NCBI GenBank assembly: GCA_002633005.1
Contig: NMRA01000690.1
Location: forward strand, 130,365 to 194,364
From: Phoronis australis
Lineage: Eukaryota > Phoronida > Phoronidae
Length of the DNA: 64,000 nt
Direction of reading: 5' to 3'
The notes under the pieces: model-generated
What the model was told of the DNA's origin: nothing
Databases searched by the model: none
What the model saw: the letters and a program-made list of their open reading frames with translations, nothing else
Shown here: positions 57,901-64,000 of the stretch, in pieces
Position numbering within the stretch: position 1 is the first letter of the stretch
How the letters are laid out: each line of letters starts with the position of its first letter
Program-made: the position numbers and the translations under genes

Positions 57901-58141
57901 CAGTCTTCAAAAGTTTGGATTAATTTCGAGAACTCATCCTTGCAATCTGTTAAATAGACATGCGTGATTAGACAAAAGCGGTTTGAGCGAGTTAATCCAT
58001 GGTTATAGGGAACATCGCTTTTTAACCCTCGCAATCTTCAAGAGTTTGCATTAAATTCGAGAACTCGTCGACACAGTCCGCTACATTGAGCATGCGTGAT
58101 TAACGCTATGAGCGAGTTAATCCACGGCTACGGGGAAATTA
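57901..58141. repeat. Diverged 130-bp tandem duplication upstream of PKA exon 2
   Basis: Two direct units starting at 57901 and 58031 share TCTTCAAAAGTTTG-like starts, TCGAGAACTC, CATGCGTGATTA, GAGCGAGTTAATCCA and GGGGAA/AGGGAA ends at about 75-80% identity. Both units carry TAATCC, the core site of bicoid-type homeodomains (Otx, Pitx, Gsc), with further GATTA words. It may be a duplicated regulatory element; this is inference from motif content. Confidence 0.6.
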
Positions 58142-60389
58142 GCTCATCTCAAATCACAGGATCCACTTCAAGGAAGTGCGGATAGGTTGTGGCTTTATAT
58201 AACGCTTTACTGTTTGTCCAATACCACTTGACAGAACCAGTTTTGGGTGAAATAGTCATTAAATAAACAAACCAATGTAACGTTGCATTCATTACGAAAA
58301 CTGCTAATCTGCAACGCAACAACGCGGACATGTACATGTATGAAAGAGCGCCATTTGTAAATGCATCAGCTCTGACAAATGGCGTGTCACATTTATTTTA
58401 AAACCACTAATTCGCACGGACTACTTCACTGCATGCATTGACTTAGTTCATTTGTACCAGGGAGTGTTTCTGTGTCTCCTCAGAAGTGTAACTTGACACG
58501 GAGATGGCAGCGAAGAGTAATGGATAATGTAACGGTGACACCATCGTCAGTCAAATACGCCAGAGCACAAAAAAATGGTTCATTATGCAGAACAATCTTC
58601 CAAACTCATTTACGATATCGTGAATGGTAGCTCAGCAAACTTAGTTCTCGCTTGTATATTGAGTTCACTTGTAAAACACTGACGTCGTAATAGAATTACC
58701 CTAAATGACGTCAGATCCAGTCGGTATCCTGGCATTCACAAATGCACGCACTGTATTTTTAGAATATATATCCGCCCTGTCGGCATTTCATTGCTAATGA
58801 TAGAGTAGACTCGTTGCAAATCCTGAATAATCGTAGCACTATTTCCAAAGTTAACTCTACTATGCCAAATAGCACCCATACGGTCTTATTCCCCCAGTAT
58901 GGTTCACCTTTAATAAACTCTTGTTTCCATTCAACCCGGCCCTTGTATGTAGTTGCGTATGCCCCGTGTTGAACTGCACAACTAAAGTACATCATCAATG
59001 TACACTATTACACAATACTAGATGAATATGTCAGGTAACTTTTCTTTGCTAATAAAATGCTATGTTTCTTACGCGGTGATCCACGATAACCCGCCGTGGA
59101 AGTTTATTGATTTTCGCTGTTTCATGGACGCAAAACGAAACGGCGTGTAAATGGTGACAACTTAATGATAGAATGCGTTCATAAATGGAATAGGCACTAA
59201 AATAAGGATTTCAAAGTTGAGTGAAAACGTTGGAATTCTCATTTCTTACGGCAGCGGTCGCCGGAAAAGTGAAGAGACATTTTAGCACTGACGGAAATAA
59301 TTACGAACTCTGAACCCTGTAGAACTCTTTCATTAACACGGACACAACGGAAACCCATACCACTCCCCACAAAATACTTATTTAGCATTTCGGCCACTTG
59401 TACATGTACTGAAAACTGTGCATGGTAAGACAGTACGTCGTTGTAGTTTAGCCTCCAAGGGCAAGGGCTCCTTGCACGTGGTAAAAGTTCTGGCGGTGCA
59501 TGGTGTCTTGTGGAGAATAGTAAGGGTTTCCCAGGTTCCCTTGTTTAGGCTTGTGCTCCGGAAGCAATCAACGTGTAAACGTATGAAAAACAAGAGTGGA
59601 TCAAATTTTTCCATAAAAAGTCACGCTGTACCACCCCTTTCTCTGCAGTATTTTCATTCCCATTTTTCTGGATCTTAGCACATAAGTTGAGAAACAGCAG
59701 ATAAGGGGTGATGTAAAAAGAAAACATTCATAGATATATATTTTAATTTGTCCTCGTTGCCATTGCTGGTGACCAGTTTGATCATCAGTTGTCAAACGAA
59801 GTCAGGGTCTAGGATTACGGGATTGAGTAAGTGATTACAAATTTAAACACCCAGACAAAAAATACTGGTCTTGGCGTCAACTGCTACAATCACTGTAGCC
59901 GGCATGTTCAGCTCCATGCGCTGGTCTACTGGCAACAGGCTCGCAAAATTAAAGAGAAATGTCCACGGTCATTGACGTTCCGTTAAGCCTGGATAAGCCA
60001 GATTTAATCAACCAAGCAATAGATTTTATCGACCATCAGTTTTTCTTATGACAAAATGTGATACATCAGAACAAGACACTTCTCATGTGTGTTGAGCTGG
60101 ATGTCTACAACACGTCTGCTACAGAAAAAAGAAATAATAAAACAGCACTCAGCAGATTCAAAATTCCTAGTAAATACATGTACATCGCGTACGTGTTTAT
60201 AATTAACTTCTACTACTGTTGGAACGATAATAGTTTCCTAGCATTGAATGGCTACGAACATTTTTTTTCTCAGATCAGCAAGTACAAATCCATTTCATCG
60301 GAAGAGTATTGGCTCACAGTAACTTTTTCATTAGCACACAACAGAAATAATAACTGGAAGAATGATGCTAAGAAGACATTCTTCATGGT

Positions 60390-60660
60390 GACACTCAGAC
60401 AAACAGACAGGTAACTAGACGGACGGGCATTTCGACGGTTAGATAGACGGCCGAACAGACAATCAGACAGACAGGAGGGGTAACGGGCATACAGGTTGAC
60501 AACTAGACGCACGTGCGGGGCGACGGACAGACAGTCTGACAGACTGGCAACTAGGCAGGTCAGGGTTATGGCCAAACGGACTAACAACTGACTGACAGCT
60601 AAACAGACGGTTAGACTAGCATGCAGACTTACAACTAGACATGCGGGCAGGGTGATGAAT
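60390..60660. repeat. Decayed (GACA)n microsatellite
   Basis: About 270 bases of degenerate GACA/GACG/TAGA words. The low-complexity structure produces a spurious 157-codon minus-strand frame rich in Ser, Cys, Leu and Val repeats at 60270-60743, which should not be annotated as a gene. Confidence 0.85.
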
Positions 60661-62288
60661 GAAAGGACTAACGGATGTACGGTTGGAAATATGCTCGGAC
60701 AACATGAACGTGTGAATAAACACATGTCATTCCATACATGCATACATACATTATCTACGTAATACGTGCGTGCACAAGTAAGTGCTTCTAATTTTGGCGG
60801 TGTCCCAGACTGTGACTCTATTTACAGTTTATGAAACTAAAAAAATTAATTAGGCACCATATCTGAACCAGGGTACTCCTTTTTGAATATCCGATTGCAC
60901 AGACTTAGCTCCTTTGACTGCACGCTGGTAAATTATTTCACTTTTCTACCACTCGTTTGGTATGTAAGTTGGTGACCCTGGCAAGGTGCTATGGAAGCAC
61001 ATATCACAAGATGGAGATTAGATGGTAACAATAACACACAGTGTCATGCATTGTCAACTGACAAACGCCTGAGTCGAAACCATAGGCTAGGCCAAATTAA
61101 CATTTCACCCAAGGGGACTTGGTTATATTTTGACGAGAAGTGCCGCTGGAAAATTAAGGTACTGGCACATTCAGAAAGCTTCCACAAAAGATGTATTAAT
61201 GGTTCAGAAACACCACTCTATAGTAGGGGATAATTCAAAAAATTGAGCCATTTCCCAAGCTGTGACTCCTGGCCTCCTGTTTTTTAAGCAAATTAGTTTG
61301 ATGAGACTTAGAAATGTTTGCGGTAAGCTTGAAACAGTTTAGAGAACATCTTTTCGAACCATAATTTTAATAACAGTACTAAAAATACGCCTGTAGGCTG
61401 GTGCAGTTAAATTAAAGTGGAGTACTTTATTAAGTTGAGCTCCTTCACTAAGGAGTTAAATGTAAATAGAAAGGTCACTCTTCCTTAGGGCGCAGCTTTG
61501 TCGGAAAGGGACCCTTTCGTAGTGAATTTGGCCGTGAAAAGTCACCTTGGGTATTTTCGTAGCCTCAATTTTGCCAACGGAGTTGAACGTCAGATGCGCA
61601 TGTGTGAGCTTCAGTAATATTGTCAATCATTTTCCAGTTTTAAAGTCGTATTATTTGTCATGTGACTGAAGTCCGCACATTCACATATAATCATAGGTAC
61701 GATCTGATTTCTACATGAGTATTTCAAAATTTCAAATTGTCAATTATTTTTCACTTTTCCTGTAATTTTTTAAACATTTTTTTTAATTCAATTGCTGCCC
61801 AGTGGCTTAAATACACTGGTTGCCTCATCCCTGATTGACCAATAATGTCAGATGCCAGACCTCTATATCCGACTATAATGCTGATTGAGGATAGATTCGA
61901 AACTAGCGCAAACAACGTTCACCTTCGCAGGGACATTTGAAGCTAAGAAAATACCCGAGTTGACCTTAATGCCATTTGAGCGACCCGTCCCATGCATATC
62001 TTCTATGAGAGTAACCCCCACCCCAGGTATCGCATGCTGTGAAGTACCTTTAGCCTTTGCAGCAGAAGCTTAGAGACAAAAGGGAAGACAAATGTCAAAT
62101 TTAATCAACATATGATAACAAGTTATGTATCAGTAATATCATGCACGTGAAAACTCGACTCGAACAATACAAGCAATCAAAAGTCTAATGTTACGGCAAA
62201 TTCACCCAGTATACCTCGATATCACACAAACGTACATGTAACGGACAGTCCTTTTAAATTTACAAATATGTGGCTCTTTGCATCCTAC

Positions 62289-62397
62289 CTACGTATCCGA
62301 TCGTCACACTGACAACAGGTCGTGTCCGCCTCTTGACGTACCGCGGTCGATGCAGGCTTCTTTTTGAAGGTGCTCCGCGAACAAATCCATTCCCCAT
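62289..62397 (-). CDS. Candidate first coding exon of the PKA gene
   Basis: On the minus strand an ATG at 62397-62395 opens MGNGFVRGAPSKRS. The frame can end at TAG|GTAGGA in phase 1, exactly what exon 2 needs (one base completing Val). PKA catalytic subunits normally begin Met-Gly-Asn and are myristoylated on Gly2. Against it: residue 6 is Val where the myristoylation pattern prefers a small residue, the predicted piece is 36 residues instead of about 15, and it is unusually basic. Another phase-1 donor at about 58911-58912 or an exon beyond 64000 is possible. Confidence 0.3.
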
Positions 62398-63807
62398 GAG
62401 TCGGTGTAGATATTGCTATCACCTTCTGAAAATCGCCATCGGTTCCTATACTACGAATCCAGTTCAACTGATTCCACGCGATTCAGTGAAAATGGATATC
62501 GCACTCACTCGTAAGCTGCGCTCTCCTCACTCGTCACCGGTATTGTTTTTCTCCGTCACACGGATTCCTGACACTCAACGTCCAAGAGACTTCTTTCTGC
62601 GTCACTAATTACTGCCAATCAACAGCTCAACTGTCCAGAAGACAAGCAGCACTGCAGCCATGTTACTCGATGATTATTCGCTTGTTAATGATCTCGACTA
62701 ATGACTGCTCATCAGTGAAAACGCGATCTAATCCCTCAAACAGTGAGTTAAAGCTTTCCTGAGCCGACGTATAGTCTCATCTCCATTTACGATTTCTCAG
62801 TTCACTGAGTAGGAACATTTATTGCGAAAGCGGGTCCGCAATCACGTCATCATATAGGTGCTCTTTCACTCGGAACTCTCAACTTATTTGTGATTTATAA
62901 ACCTAGACGAGAGCTTGAATGTTTATGTTGAAGTTAACAGGAGAGAAGGCGAAGCTTGTAATTTCGAATGAATGCAAAAGAGTTCATTGCGTGTAATCTA
63001 TTTTTCTGACAGCGCGTGTTACGCAATATTTACAATAGAGAACTGAGAGAGAATGTTTACGTGCGTGAGTAGGGCATTGCCTACAGAATAAACTCATTGA
63101 CGACATTGAAAACCCAATTTTGGAAATCGATGAAGACGGTGCTAATTCTGACCAATGAGATAAATGAGTTAGCTCAATTGTTCTAACCTAGGATCTGACA
63201 TGAAAAGACAGCCCACGTTAGACGGTAGTCGTTAGGACTCGTATTACAACCATATACAGAACCACACTGTTGGCAACGCGATTCTATTGACCGCAACCCC
63301 CTACTGTAGAGTTGCTTTGAATGGATACACGATCAGTGCCGGGTCCCCCAATCTATGAGAAGTCCGGGTGCTCATGGTAATTTGAATTAATCCCCTGGTT
63401 GTCACAATTCAAAGTTTTCGAGCTTGGCGCACACCTCGACGAAACGCTACGTAACAATATTTATCTTTGATTCATGAGGGACCCAAAGCTGTGAATTATT
63501 TATTTTCATTATGATTAATAATCCGTCAGTACCTTCGGGTTCGCCTGAAACGTGTCACGGTGGATTTGACTGTAAAGATGTTTTAGATTTAGGCAAACAC
63601 TGGTCCAACGACTTTGAATTTACGTGTGGACGTCCGTTTAAGACAGAATTGAAGTTGCTGGACTCGAGTTTGGCGAATAAGACGACCAGTACAATTTTCG
63701 ACCAGCAATATCCGGGTACCAATCAAATCATCCGCCCTCGTGACTGAGTGTCATTGCATACCCACTGACACAGCGCCACCTATACTGAAAAGAATCCATG
63801 TGGAAAC
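62398..63807. other. Sequence upstream of the PKA gene, nothing certain
   Basis: About 1.4 kb that may include the PKA promoter if the 62289-62397 exon is real. A plus-strand frame of 78 codons at 63511-63747 has no recognised domain. I see no TATA box or CCAAT cluster in a convincing position. Confidence 0.4.
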
Positions 63808-64000
63808 CTGGGCCCGGTCTCTAATATTTGTACTCGAAACGAACTCGAAACTATTTTTGGCAATTTCTCAGCTCCTTTTGTGCGAACTTAAAAGATAATT
63901 GGTAATCAGACTGTGCTCGAATATATTATAGTTTATGCATAGGAGTTTCTAGTTCAAGTTTGCCCTTGAAGACCCTTATATTTGGGCTACAAACTCGAGT
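63808..64000. mobile_element. ACTCGA-family element, cut by window edge
   Basis: Begins CCTGGGCCCGGTCTCTAATA then TTTGTACTCGAAACGAACTCG, matching the ends at 29693, 33190 and 41942, and continues with ACTCGA words to the last base. The other end lies outside the window. Confidence 0.55.

Noticed and set aside
60270-60743. 157-codon minus-strand open frame
   Set aside because: It lies over a decayed GACA microsatellite; the repeating Ser/Cys/Leu/Val pattern follows the simple repeat and not a protein.

Overview
The window is nuclear DNA from an animal. It is AT-rich, with genes split into short exons by large introns, canonical GT-AG splice sites, microsatellites and many small inverted-repeat transposons. 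The genes are metazoan: a DM-domain transcription factor, a cAMP-dependent protein kinase catalytic subunit and a probable KCNE-type channel accessory subunit. I lean towards a marine invertebrate, perhaps a deuterostome such as an acorn worm, echinoderm or lancelet, but the sequence does not settle the species. A few N bases (23140, 42915, 43443-43445, 47542) show it is a draft assembly.

Layout. Positions 1-4649 (minus strand) hold a DMRT gene: one exon with the start codon and DM domain, a 3.75 kb intron, and a second exon with the DMA domain that runs off the left edge. About 32 kb (4.9-37.4 kb) follows with no gene I can recognise. It contains dispersed repeats, including two MITEs with 9-bp target-site duplications, and a (GT)37 tract. 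A small intronless plus-strand reading frame at 37463-37864 encodes a 133-residue single-pass membrane protein resembling KCNE subunits. It faces the 3' end of the largest gene, a PKA catalytic subunit on the minus strand. I rebuilt nine PKA exons (57466 down to 40564) from sequence motifs and splice sites. They join in frame without a break and include every catalytic element. The first coding exon is not certain; one candidate starting Met-Gly-Asn lies at 62289-62397. To the right of it I see no gene.

The three genes have no evident joint function; they are neighbours on a chromosome. The most unusual content is the mobile DNA. There are at least six families of short inverted-repeat elements between about 13 kb and the right edge. 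One family occurs twice (32.4 and 44.2 kb) and carries what looks like a promoter and a 59-codon frame. A divergent 130-bp tandem duplication lies in the upstream PKA intron. I found no convincing new biological system.
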